Shown: positions 17,267 to 27,907 of the stretch, in pieces
Numbering within the stretch: position 1 is the first letter of the stretch
How the letters are laid out: every line of letters starts with the position of its first letter
DNA from: Microbacterium candidum
GTDB lineage: Bacteria > Actinomycetota > Actinomycetes > Actinomycetales > Microbacteriaceae
Direction: 5' to 3'
Assembly (NCBI RefSeq): GCF_030315975.1
Contig: NZ_JASXSZ010000004.1
Coordinates: forward strand, 186,001 to 250,000
Length of the DNA stretch: 64,000 nt
The notes under the pieces: model-generated
What the model was told of the DNA's origin: nothing
The model's input: only the letters and a program-made list of their open reading frames with translations
Databases searched by the model: none
Translations under genes and position numbers: made by a program

Positions 17267-18705
17267 GCCGTCGCGTTCTCCAGCTCGAGGGTTCGGACGC
17301 GGTCGGCGTCTGCACGCATACGCGCGTGTGGGCGCGCCATCACGGGGAGCCACACAGCCGCGACCAAGATCCCCACGGCGGCGGGAACGGACCGATAGGT
17401 GAACCACGTGTGAATCTGTGAGTGGTTGCTGAGCAGCTCATACCAGAGGAGGACGAGCAGCGCAGGTGAAGCGGCGAGCGCGGCCAGCCAGAAGCCCTGA
17501 AAGTCGTGTCGCACGACCAAGATGATGGCGGCTATGACCGCCGCCGCGACCGCTGCGGCGAGAACGTAACGGGAGAGCGGGATGGTGGACCACCAGAGCA
17601 TGACGTTCTTCGACGTCGCCTGTCCCAGGCCGGGCGTGACCGAGGCGTACGACCCCTGGATGCGGAACGCGACGACGGACAGGATCTCGTCGAGCGCGGA
17701 CTGCCCATACGACGCAACGGCGATGACCCACTTCGCCACCCATGTCGCGCCATAGCCGAGGATCCACCCGCCGACACCAGCACCGAGAGCCGCAAAGAGC
17801 GAGCGGAAGTCCCGGCCGTGCGAGAACGCCCGCGTCGCGACGGCACTGAATGCGAACAGCGCCCAGGCGAGAGGAGGATTCAGGAGGAAGTCGACGAAGT
17901 TCAGCAGTCCGCCCGCGGCCATGGCGCCGATGACGATCGCGGGTGCCGGATATCTTCCCAGTGCGGCACCGGCGGCCATTCCGAAAAGCGCAACGGAGAA
18001 GGTAAGTACGTGCGGATAGGAGTCGAGCGTCTGCGTGAGGATGTTCGTCGAAAGGAGAACGGGAGCGAGTACAGCGACAAGGAGCCATATCGATGAGCGG
18101 CGCGCGAAGGCGAATGCGCAAACGACGAATCCGGCCACGAGGAGCACCGCCGATGCGAGGCGAACGGCGCTGACACCTCCGATCGCGAGCATGGGACGCG
18201 TCACGACGTTGGATCCACCCCACACCCTCGCGTAGGTCGTGCCATACTCGGCAGGTTCTCCCGCGGCGAGGGCCTTGATGCCCGGATATGCGGTCGAGCA
18301 CGTGCCGAGGTGCGGGTTGGCGACAGCCCGCGAGAGCGGGCCGGAATCGTCAGCGGGGTTGGCCCAGACCCCCAGCGTCAGAGCGATACATTCCGTGAAT
18401 GAGTCGGAGATGCCGGCCCATGGGATGTCCGGCGTCCGGTGACCGACGCCATCCTGCGGGAAGTCGCGAGCATCCCACTCGCTGTTGGAGGCATCCCATG
18501 CGAGCTTGTTCACGATTCGGGATGTGGGGACCGAGGCAGCCGCGAAGACGAGGGTGAAGAAGACGGCTTGCATCATCAGGAAGACCAGAGCGAGCGCCAG
18601 GAGCCAGCGCCAGAACCCGCGCTCACCCCGGATCGCTGCGGCTGAGGCGACTGTCAATCGATGCCATCGGCCGCGCGTCGAGTCGGATGGTGCGATGGTC
18701 ATCAC
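17263..18705 (-). CDS. Multi-pass membrane protein, possible GT-C transferase
   Basis: A 480-aa protein with about ten predicted membrane helices. A first helix (about 33-58) is followed by a roughly 120-residue exported loop containing acidic NKLAWDASNSEWDARDF, then closely packed helices from about residue 185. This resembles GT-C enzymes, which take sugar from a polyprenyl-phosphate donor outside the membrane; it could be the third (GtrC-type) component for the GtrA and GtrB genes downstream. No named family was recognised with certainty. GTG 18705 or ATG 18702 may be the start, with AGGAG about 10 bases upstream. It is the first gene of the operon. Confidence 0.75.
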   Translation of the reverse strand: MMTIAPSDSTRGRWHRLTVASAAAIRGERGFWRWLLALALVFLMMQAVFFTLVFAAASVPTSRIVNKLAWDASNSEWDARDFPQDGVGHRTPDIPWAGISDSFTECIALTLGVWANPADDSGPLSRAVANPHLGTCSTAYPGIKALAAGEPAEYGTTYARVWGGSNVVTRPMLAIGGVSAVRLASAVLLVAGFVVCAFAFARRSSIWLLVAVLAPVLLSTNILTQTLDSYPHVLTFSVALFGMAAGAALGRYPAPAIVIGAMAAGGLLNFVDFLLNPPLAWALFAFSAVATRAFSHGRDFRSLFAALGAGVGGWILGYGATWVAKWVIAVASYGQSALDEILSVVAFRIQGSYASVTPGLGQATSKNVMLWWSTIPLSRYVLAAAVAAAVIAAIILVVRHDFQGFWLAALAASPALLVLLWYELLSNHSQIHTWFTYRSVPAAVGILVAAVWLPVMARPHARMRADADRVRTLELENATA

Positions 18706-18824
18706 GATGTGGGGCTCCTGTCCGACCGGCGACCTAGCCTGCCACGGTCAGCAGGGCCTTGCCGATTCTACCTTCCGAGCAAGGTCGCCTCGTCCGCCTG
18801 CCTCGCATGAAACGCACATGGGCG

Positions 18825-18830
18825 TAGTCT
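18825..18830 (+). promoter_or_regulatory. Putative -10 of leaderless LGFP gene
   Basis: TAGTCT is followed by six bases and then the GTG at 18837. That spacing places the transcript start at the first codon. No ribosome site precedes the GTG, which fits a leaderless mRNA. No recognisable -35 was found. Confidence 0.45.
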
Positions 18831-18836
18831 CTCCCC

Positions 18837-21239
18837 GTGAGTGTTGCTGTGAAGCGAGCGAGACGATCCGTAATCGCGGTCGCGTCGGTATCGATCATGA
18901 CGTTTGTCGTGGGGTGCCTCGTGGTGCTCTCGCCGGCGACTTCAGCGAACGCGGCGGATCTGTCCCAGTTCGTACCGGGCAACATCATCGACGATCCCGT
19001 CTTCTATGACGGCAGCGCGATGACGTCACCCCAGATCCAATCGTTCCTCGATCAGAAGATCGGGACTTGTCAGAATGGTCAATGCATCAACATTCTGACG
19101 GCGAGTATCTCATCGCGTGCGGCAACCTACTCGTCCAAGACCGGGAACCTCATCTGCTCGGCGATCCAGGGCGGTTCCATGCTCGTCTCCGAGTTGATCT
19201 ATCGAGTTCAAACCGCGTGTGGGATCTCAGCAAAAGTGATCCTCGTGACTTTGCAGAAGGAACAGGGGCTTGTCACGAACAAGGCGCCGAGCTCGACAAA
19301 GCTCGACGCCGCGATGGGGGCGAACTGCCCCGATACAGCGCCGTGCGATCCGGCTTATGCGGGCATTGGGCCACAGATTGTCACCGGGGTGGCTCAGCTC
19401 AAGACCTATCGCGCCGCGCAGTTCGCTCGCCAGATAGGCACGTACTACATTCCCTACAGCACGAATTCAGCGTGCCTTGGAACGTATCTGAACATCGCGA
19501 ATTACGCGACAGCTGCATTGTACAACTATACGCCGTATCAACCGAATGCCGCCTCGCTCGCCGCCGGCTACGGGTTGGGCGATGCATGTTCCACCTACGG
19601 AAACCGCAATTTCTACAACTACTTCGTCGATTGGTTCGGCACCACTCGAAGCCTTGGGGTTTACGGACCTATCAAGGATCGTTATGACCTGCTCGGCGGG
19701 GCCGCCGGTTACTTGGGCAAGTCCACCTCAGGACAAATCTGCGGACTTTCGAGGGGCGGGTGCTACCAGGTGTTCGAGGGCGGTCTCATCTACTTGAACC
19801 CGCAGAGCTACGCATATGATGTAGCGAACCGAATGCGTGCCGGGTGGGGGCCGCAGGCCGAGTGGGGATGGATGGGGTATCCCATATCGGGGACGAACTG
19901 CGGGCTCACCGCGGGCGGCTGCTATCAAGTATTCGAAGGCGGCACAGTGTTCTGGTCCCCGGCCACGGGTTCGCATTCCATGAGTCCTAAGATCGGTCAG
20001 AAGTACGGCACGCTGAACGCGGAATGGGGTCCCCTCGGCTACCCGGTGTCGGATGTCGACTGCGGGCTGCAAGGCGGCGGATGCGGCATGAACTTCCAGC
20101 AGGGGGCTATCTACACATCTCCGAGCGGTAACACGAGCTACGTGGCCCCGCGGATGCTCCCAGGCTGGACAGACCGGGAGCGTGGGCCGCTCGGCTATCC
20201 GATCAGCGACACGATCTGCGGCCTCGCGAACGGCGGCTGCTATCAGACGTTTGACAAGGGGCTGATCTACTGGTCGCCGGCCACGGGAGCGGCGGCGATC
20301 TTCGGCAGCATTCCCGCGGTGTACGGCACAAATGACGCCGAGTGGGGATGGTTGGGATATCCGACAAGTTCGACGCGGTGCGGCCTTGCGAAGGGCGGCT
20401 GCGCGCAGACGTTCCAGGGTGCTTCCCTCTACTGGTCGCCCGCGACGGGGGGATACGCGGTCCGTCCCGAGGTGATGCCCGCATGGACTCCGCATGGAGC
20501 CGAGGCCGGTCCCCTTGGCTACCCCACGAGTGCGCCGCCAAAGGGCGGAACCAACTTGACCTATACGCAGACGTTCGAAGGCGGTGTGGTGACCGTAACC
20601 AACGGTGTTGGGGTGCTGACATCGGCGACGGACCCATGGGTCACAGCGAAGATCGCGAGTCCGCAGCTGGGAGCCGCGCTGAGTGATGTGCGGTGCGGTC
20701 TGAGCCAGGGTGGCTGCTATCAGGTCTTCCAACACGGCTCGATCTATTCGTCACCCGGAACCGGGACGTTCAGCGTCCGCTCGGAAACCATCGCTGTCTG
20801 GACTCCTCATGGTGCCGAATCGGGCCCTCTCGGCTACCCGACGGGAAATCCGAGCAGCACTGGGTCGACGTACACGCAGTCTTTCCAGGGTGGCGTCGTT
20901 ACGGTCACCAACGGCGTCGCGGTTCTCACATCGGCGACCGACCCGTGGATCACCGCGAAGATCGCGAGTCCGCAGCTGGGAGCCGCGCTAAGCGACGTGC
21001 GATGCGGTCTGAGCCAGGGTGGCTGCTACCAGGTCTTCCAGCACGGTTCGATCTTCTCGTCGCCGGGGACGGGCACGTACAGTGTCCGCCCGGAGGCGAT
21101 CGCTGTCTGGGCACCGCTGGGCGCGGAGTGGGGACAGATGGGATATCCGACGAGCAATCCCAGCAGCATCGGGTCGACCTACACCCAGACCTTCCAGCAC
21201 GGCACGCTGACGGTGACGTCAGGGGTCGCCCACTGGTGA
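18837..21239 (+). CDS. Secreted LGFP-repeat cell-surface protein
   Basis: An 800-aa protein with a signal peptide (basic MSVAVKRARR, hydrophobic core to about residue 34, cleavage near ANA-AD). The N-terminal domain (about 40-280) begins with VFYDGSAMTSPQIQSFLDQK and recurs in actinobacterial secreted proteins. From about 290 there are about eight clear LGFP-like repeats with WGxLGYPxS cores, plus two variants (LGAALSDVRC). LGFP repeats are thought to anchor proteins to cell-wall glycans. The last repeats include a 103-residue tandem duplication. GC over 19441-19560 is 62/120 (52%), low for this genome. It stands alone between a divergent and a convergent operon. No transmembrane or sortase anchor is seen. 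Confidence 0.88.
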   Translation: MSVAVKRARRSVIAVASVSIMTFVVGCLVVLSPATSANAADLSQFVPGNIIDDPVFYDGSAMTSPQIQSFLDQKIGTCQNGQCINILTASISSRAATYSSKTGNLICSAIQGGSMLVSELIYRVQTACGISAKVILVTLQKEQGLVTNKAPSSTKLDAAMGANCPDTAPCDPAYAGIGPQIVTGVAQLKTYRAAQFARQIGTYYIPYSTNSACLGTYLNIANYATAALYNYTPYQPNAASLAAGYGLGDACSTYGNRNFYNYFVDWFGTTRSLGVYGPIKDRYDLLGGAAGYLGKSTSGQICGLSRGGCYQVFEGGLIYLNPQSYAYDVANRMRAGWGPQAEWGWMGYPISGTNCGLTAGGCYQVFEGGTVFWSPATGSHSMSPKIGQKYGTLNAEWGPLGYPVSDVDCGLQGGGCGMNFQQGAIYTSPSGNTSYVAPRMLPGWTDRERGPLGYPISDTICGLANGGCYQTFDKGLIYWSPATGAAAIFGSIPAVYGTNDAEWGWLGYPTSSTRCGLAKGGCAQTFQGASLYWSPATGGYAVRPEVMPAWTPHGAEAGPLGYPTSAPPKGGTNLTYTQTFEGGVVTVTNGVGVLTSATDPWVTAKIASPQLGAALSDVRCGLSQGGCYQVFQHGSIYSSPGTGTFSVRSETIAVWTPHGAESGPLGYPTGNPSSTGSTYTQSFQGGVVTVTNGVAVLTSATDPWITAKIASPQLGAALSDVRCGLSQGGCYQVFQHGSIFSSPGTGTYSVRPEAIAVWAPLGAEWGQMGYPTSNPSSIGSTYTQTFQHGTLTVTSGVAHW
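20649..21236 (+). repeat. 309-bp in-frame tandem duplication in LGFP gene
   Basis: The block starting AAGATCGCGAGTCCGCAGCT at 20649 recurs at 20958, a period of 309 bases (103 codons). The second copy is cut short by the stop. The copies differ mostly at third positions, with a few substitutions such as YSS to FSS and ETIAV to EAIAV, so the duplication is recent but has begun to diverge. Confidence 0.9.
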
Positions 21240-21248
21240 CGCGAGGAC

Positions 21249-22661
21249 TCAGAGGGCGAGGTAGCGTTCCAGCGCTGTTGTCACCACTCCTGCCACATAT
21301 CCCGTCGTCGTGAGCTTGGTGAGATCGAGCACGCTGTTGCGCGGCCGGGGAGCCACTGGGCCTGCGGCGGATGCGAAGTACTCGTCCGTGGACACTCCGG
21401 TTACGCGTGCAGGGTCGTGGCCGGACAGCTCGAATACTGACCGTGCGATCTCGGCCCACGACATCGGCTCGCCGCTGCCGGTCAGGTTGTAGACGCCATA
21501 CGGCGCGCCCGAGCCCAGAAGATGAAGGATGCCGCGTGCGATGTCGTCGGTGAACGTGAGCCGCCCGATCTGGTCGTCGACGACCCTGGGGTCGATGCCG
21601 CGCTCGGCGAGGGACGCCATCGTGCGGACGAAGTTCTTGCCCTCGCCGATCACCCAGGACGTGCGGACGATGTAGTGCTTCGGCGTCGTGGCGACCGCCG
21701 CATCCCCTGCGGCCTTGGTCTGGCCGTAGACCCCGAGCGGGCAGATCGGGTCGTCTTCGCGATACGGGCGGTCGAGCGTGCCGTCGAAGACGTAGTCGCT
21801 CGACACGTGCACCAGCGTCACACCGTTCTCGGCGGCGACGCGAGCGAGCGCCGCGACTCCCATGGCGTTGGCGGCCCAGGCATCCGTCCGCCCCTCCGAG
21901 GTCTCCGCAAGGTCGACGGCCGTGTAGGCCGCGGCGTTGATGATCGCGCCGTAGTCTCGCCAGCGGCGTGCGGTCGCAAGGCTGGGCGACTTGAGATCGA
22001 GGTCCGCGCGCGTCGCGTAGTCGATGTGCGGCGCGTCGCCGAGTTCGACACGAAGCGCCTTCCCCAACTGTCCGTTCGCGCCGACGATGAGAACCTTGCG
22101 CGGCGGAATGGGGGTCACCCCGGCGAGCCGCGGATGCGCGAGATCCTTCGCCGAGATCTCCACCTCGGACAACGGGATCGGCCACGCGATCGCGGCGGTC
22201 TCATCGGCGAGGTTCAAGAACGTGTAGGCCGCCTCCGGTGACCAGTGGTCGTTCACGAGGTACGTGTACGCAGTGTCCGGCTCGAGCGTCTGGTAAGCGT
22301 TGCCCACGCCACGCGGCACGAGAATCGCGCGCGACGGGTCGATCTCGGCGGTGAAGACGGCGCCGAACGTCGGTCCTTCGCGGAGGTCGACCCATGCACC
22401 GAAGATGCGGCCAGTGGCGACGGAGACCCACTTGTCCCACGGCTCCGCGTGGATGCCGCGCGTCGTGCCCACGGCATCGTTGAACGAGATGTTGTTCTGC
22501 ACGGGTCCGAGGTCGGGAAGCCCGAGCGCGTTCATCTTCTCGCGCTGCCAGTTCTCCTTGAACCAGCCGCGGCTGTCGCCGTGCACGGGGAGCTCCCAGA
22601 GGACGAGACCGGGGATGCCGGTCGCGATCGGGGTGAGGTGTTTTCCGAACTCAATCATCAC
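21249..22661 (-). CDS. rmlCD: RmlC-RmlD fusion: dTDP-4-keto-rhamnose 3,5-epimerase and reductase
   Basis: A 470-aa bifunctional enzyme for the last two steps to dTDP-L-rhamnose. The RmlC cupin (about 1-180) has DSRGWFKE, the catalytic-His segment TTRGIHAEPWDKW and YLVNDHWSPE. The RmlD reductase (about 188-470) has VLIVGANGQLGKAL, HVSSDYVFDG and the catalytic YGQTK. The two are separate genes in most bacteria. The start is GTG 22661 or ATG 22658; the region just upstream is a dispersed repeat rather than a normal ribosome site. The gene is third in the rmlA-rmlB-rmlCD operon, 37 bases after rmlB, and its 3' end is 9 bases from the convergent LGFP gene. Confidence 0.95.
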   Translation of the reverse strand: MMIEFGKHLTPIATGIPGLVLWELPVHGDSRGWFKENWQREKMNALGLPDLGPVQNNISFNDAVGTTRGIHAEPWDKWVSVATGRIFGAWVDLREGPTFGAVFTAEIDPSRAILVPRGVGNAYQTLEPDTAYTYLVNDHWSPEAAYTFLNLADETAAIAWPIPLSEVEISAKDLAHPRLAGVTPIPPRKVLIVGANGQLGKALRVELGDAPHIDYATRADLDLKSPSLATARRWRDYGAIINAAAYTAVDLAETSEGRTDAWAANAMGVAALARVAAENGVTLVHVSSDYVFDGTLDRPYREDDPICPLGVYGQTKAAGDAAVATTPKHYIVRTSWVIGEGKNFVRTMASLAERGIDPRVVDDQIGRLTFTDDIARGILHLLGSGAPYGVYNLTGSGEPMSWAEIARSVFELSGHDPARVTGVSTDEYFASAAGPVAPRPRNSVLDLTKLTTTGYVAGVVTTALERYLAL

Positions 22662-22691
22662 GTTTCGACTCGCTTCGCTCGCTCAACGACC
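22662..22691. repeat. Dispersed intergenic repeat of actinobacterial type
   Basis: The minus strand reads GGTCGTTGAGCGAGCGAAGC followed by GAGTCGAAAC, filling most of the rmlB-rmlCD gap. From memory this is a variant of a short repeat common between genes in Microbacterium and other actinobacteria; that is recall, not a search. It contains the near-repeat GAGCGAAGCGAG. Confidence 0.6.
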
Positions 22692-22698
22692 GCGTACG

Positions 22699-24566
<1,868 letters not shown>

Positions 24567-24691
24567 GCCATCTATCGTTTCACACGGCGCGCGCAGACAC
24601 TGCGGATAGGATCGAGCGCTGGGGGAGCGCGGGCCATGCGGGGAGCGGGCCTGGACGATCCGCCGTCAATCGATCACGTGGAGTTTCGACT

Positions 24692-26617
24692 GTGAACAGA
24701 CCCCAGCCGCCTGCCGTCGTGCCCACGCAGCCTGCCCCGTTCCCGGAACACGGGCGTCGGCTCATCATCTATGTGGTCTACGACCGCCGCGGCGAGGTCG
24801 AGGAGTACATCCCGTTCGCGCTCAACGGACTGCGGGCGCATGCCGCCCACATCATGGTCGTCGTGAACGGAACGTTGAGCGATGCCGGGCGCGAGCTTCT
24901 CACCCCGCTCGCGGATGACATCCTCGTCCGGGAGAACGTCGGGTACGACATCTGGGCGCACAAGGCGGGCCTGGATCGATTGGGAGACCGCGTCGCGGAG
25001 TTCGACGAGGTCGTGCTCACGAACGACACGTGGTTCGGTCCGGTCCGGCCCTTCGGGCCGGTATTGGAACGGATGGATGTGCTCCCGCTGCATTTCTGGG
25101 GACTGACCGACCACGCGCGCGAGGAGGTCAACCCGTTCACCGGTCGAGGCGACCTTCCCTATCACCTGCAGTCGTTCTGGATCGCCGCGCGCCGCGAGAT
25201 GGTGCAGTCGGACGAGTGGAAGCGCTACTGGCGTGAGCTTCCTGAGATGCCCGGCTACGTCGACGCCGTGCTCAAGCACGAAGTGCAGTTCACCCAGCAC
25301 TTCAACCGTCTCGGATACGCATCGGAAGCCGCATTCGCGTGCGAGGACTATCCGACCGAGCATCCGGCTCTGTTCAATCCCGATCTGCTCCTGGCCGACG
25401 GGTGCCCCGTCATCAAGCGGCGGCCGTTCTTCCACTTCCCGCCGTTCCTCGATCGCCACGCCGTGATCGGACGCGAGGTCCTGCGTGAGGTCGAGGCCTA
25501 TGGCTACCCGATGGAGCTCATCTGGGCAGACCTCTCCCGGAACGTCGAGCCCAAGATCCTCAATGCCGATGCGGGCATGCTCGAGGTGCTGCCCGACGTC
25601 GACGTCTCGTACGACGCGACCGCACCGCTTCGGACGGTCGCGATCCTGCACATCTTCTATCCGGAGATGACACACGAGATGCTCGATCGTGTCGACACGC
25701 TGCCTGGAGCATACGACCTGGTCGTCACCACGCCGGATGCGGACCGCGCGGCGCGAATCACGGCGCTCATCGCCGAACGTCCTCGCGAAGGTCGCTCGGT
25801 CGACGTCAGGGTCGTCGCATCCAACAACGGGCGCGATCAGAGCGCGTTCCTCATCGGCTGTCGCGACATCCTGCTGAGCGATCGGTACGACATCGTCGTC
25901 AAGCTGCATTCCAAGAAGACCCCCCAGGACGGCCACAACATCGGACGTCACTTCCGGCGCCAGCAGTTCGACAACCTGCTCGACAGCCCCGGCTACACGG
26001 CGAACCTGCTCGCGCTGTTCCAACGCGAGCAGGGGCTCGGTCTCGTGTACCCGCCGATGATCCACATCGGATATCCGACGATGGGACGTGCCTGGTGGGC
26101 GAACAAGAAGCCGTTCGCAGCGCTCGCGGCGGAGCTCGGTATCCGTGTGCCGCTTGACGATGTGTCGCCGCTCGCCCCGTACGGCGGGATGTACATCGCG
26201 CGCGTCGCCGCACTCAGGATCCTCGCTGAGCACGAGTGGACGTATGAGCAGTTCGGTGGCGCGGACGCGTATCAGGACGGAGGGCTCGCGCACGTGCTGG
26301 AGCGCATGCCGTCATACGCGGCAGGGGAGCTCGGGTTCCACACGCGGACGGTGTCGACGCGTGAATACATGTCGATCAGCCACACCGCGCTCGAGTACAA
26401 GCTCGATCAGCTGGCCGCCGGGCTGCCAGGAGACATGGTGGAGCAGATCCGACTGCTGCGCGGCATGGGGCACCTCGGCGAGGGACGTCTCATCGATCTC
26501 CTGCGCCTGTACGCCAATCTCCACATGCCGAAGGCCACAGCTTCGATCCGGAAGTTCGTCGGCCGGTCGTCGCCGCTCGGGCAGAAGCTCGCGGAGATCC
26601 GAGAGAGCTGGGGATGA
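24692..26617 (+). CDS. RgpF-type rhamnan synthesis glycosyltransferase
   Basis: A 641-aa protein of the RgpF (rhamnan synthesis F) family. Signature stretches are LIIYVVYDRRGEVEEYI, VRENVGYDIWAHKAGL, VVLTNDTWFGPVRPF, VKLHSKKTPQDG and PYGGMYIARVAALR. RgpF proteins act in rhamnose-polymer assembly, and the neighbouring rml operon supplies dTDP-L-rhamnose. GTG 24692 has GTGGAG about 8 bases upstream. The C-terminal end lies 21 bases from the convergent Wzt gene. The family is confident; linkage specificity is unknown. Confidence 0.88.
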   Translation: MNRPQPPAVVPTQPAPFPEHGRRLIIYVVYDRRGEVEEYIPFALNGLRAHAAHIMVVVNGTLSDAGRELLTPLADDILVRENVGYDIWAHKAGLDRLGDRVAEFDEVVLTNDTWFGPVRPFGPVLERMDVLPLHFWGLTDHAREEVNPFTGRGDLPYHLQSFWIAARREMVQSDEWKRYWRELPEMPGYVDAVLKHEVQFTQHFNRLGYASEAAFACEDYPTEHPALFNPDLLLADGCPVIKRRPFFHFPPFLDRHAVIGREVLREVEAYGYPMELIWADLSRNVEPKILNADAGMLEVLPDVDVSYDATAPLRTVAILHIFYPEMTHEMLDRVDTLPGAYDLVVTTPDADRAARITALIAERPREGRSVDVRVVASNNGRDQSAFLIGCRDILLSDRYDIVVKLHSKKTPQDGHNIGRHFRRQQFDNLLDSPGYTANLLALFQREQGLGLVYPPMIHIGYPTMGRAWWANKKPFAALAAELGIRVPLDDVSPLAPYGGMYIARVAALRILAEHEWTYEQFGGADAYQDGGLAHVLERMPSYAAGELGFHTRTVSTREYMSISHTALEYKLDQLAAGLPGDMVEQIRLLRGMGHLGEGRLIDLLRLYANLHMPKATASIRKFVGRSSPLGQKLAEIRESWG

Positions 26618-26638
26618 AAGGTCGCAGACCTGTCGATG

Positions 26639-27907
26639 TCAGCTGACGCTGACGGTCGCGTGCGCGTAGGCCGTTCCCGTCTGACGACGTTCGAGCGTGA
26701 CGAAGAAGGTCGTCGCGAGCCACTTCGCGTCGAGCGAGCGGCCTTCCGCATCGAGGATCTCGAGGCTGACGAAATACTGTCCGCCCGCGATTCCGATGTC
26801 CGGGATCTCGTACCGGATCGTTGCCGTTCCCGCGGGAGACGGCCCATGAGGGGTGCCGAGCAGGCGCGTCCCGGTACCGAAGACGGGATGGCCTGGAGAC
26901 GTATCCACAGCGAAGCCGGAGTGCCACGAATCGAGAGCGCTCGGAAGGTCGACGGTGGCCTCGATGACGAAGCCTTCGTTGGGCTCGAGGCGGTCGGTAA
27001 CCTCGCCGCTGAGGTTCTTCACGACGACCGATGTGATGGTCGCGACCTTCTCCTCGGGCGCTGGCGGATCCTCCGGTGCCGTTGCGGCGCGCTCTGCCTC
27101 GACGCGTTCGCGCTCGATCTCTGCGATCTCCTTCCGCCGGCCTTCGAGGATCTCCCGGTGGACTGTGATCGCATCGGATGCCGGGCCGATGAACGCGATC
27201 TTTCCTGCGCTGAGCACAACGCCACGGTCGCAGACGTCGAGGACCTGGCCGGCTGAGTGGGAGACGAGCACGATCGTGCGTCCCTCGCTCTGGAACTCCC
27301 GGATCTTGTCCATGCACTTCCGCTGGAACGCCTCGTCTCCGACGGCGAGGACTTCATCGACCAGGAGGAGATCGGGGTCTGTGTGCACCGCGACGGCGAA
27401 GGCGAGTCGGACATACATGCCGGAGGAGTAGAACTTCACCTGGGTGTCGATGAAGTCGCCGATCTCCGAGAACGCGACGATGCTGTCGAACTGCGCGTCG
27501 GTCTCCTCCTTGGACAGCCCAAGGATGGCCGCATTGAGGTAGACGTTGTCCCGACCGGAGAGGTCGGGGTGGAAGCCCGCTCCGAGTTCCAGCAGGGCGG
27601 CCAGCCGCCCCCGGCGACGAACGAAGCCCTCGCTCGGATCGATGATGCCGCCGATGATCTTGAGCAGCGTGCTCTTTCCGGACCCATTGGTGCCGATGAG
27701 GGCGATCGAGGAGCCCGCTTCGATGGTGAAGGAGACATCGTCGAGTGCGACGAACTCCTCCTGGTGGGACCGTCCTCGCCGCCCGAGCGTGACGATGCGC
27801 TCCTTGAGCGAGTTGTCCTTCCGCAGCACGAAGGACTTCGAGACACCGGAGACCTCGACGATCTGGGGTGCCTGAATCTGCGCGTCGTTCATGGTGTTTG
27901 TTCTCAC
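26639..27907 (-). CDS. wzt: ABC-2 polysaccharide exporter ATPase with Wzt C-terminal domain
   Basis: A 422-aa protein. The ATPase domain (about 15-250) has Walker A GTNGSGKST, the signature YSSGMYVRLAF and Walker B LLLVDEVLAVGDE. A charged helical linker (about 262-290) leads to a beta-sandwich C-terminal domain (about 300-422) like the carbohydrate-binding domain of Wzt, which recognises the finished glycan's end. GTG 27907 overlaps the Wzm stop as GTGA; ATG 27892 is an alternative. It pairs with the permease just upstream. The C-terminal domain implies export of a capped or terminally modified polymer. Confidence 0.93.
   Translation of the reverse strand: MRTNTMNDAQIQAPQIVEVSGVSKSFVLRKDNSLKERIVTLGRRGRSHQEEFVALDDVSFTIEAGSSIALIGTNGSGKSTLLKIIGGIIDPSEGFVRRRGRLAALLELGAGFHPDLSGRDNVYLNAAILGLSKEETDAQFDSIVAFSEIGDFIDTQVKFYSSGMYVRLAFAVAVHTDPDLLLVDEVLAVGDEAFQRKCMDKIREFQSEGRTIVLVSHSAGQVLDVCDRGVVLSAGKIAFIGPASDAITVHREILEGRRKEIAEIERERVEAERAATAPEDPPAPEEKVATITSVVVKNLSGEVTDRLEPNEGFVIEATVDLPSALDSWHSGFAVDTSPGHPVFGTGTRLLGTPHGPSPAGTATIRYEIPDIGIAGGQYFVSLEILDAEGRSLDAKWLATTFFVTLERRQTGTAYAHATVSVS

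Noticed and set aside
24674..26293. 539-codon minus-strand frame
   Set aside because: Antisense of the RgpF-like gene, without recognisable motifs or a ribosome site.
26618..26638. AGGTC-GCA-GACCT hairpin between convergent genes as a terminator
   Set aside because: Only a 5-base stem without a T run; too weak to call.
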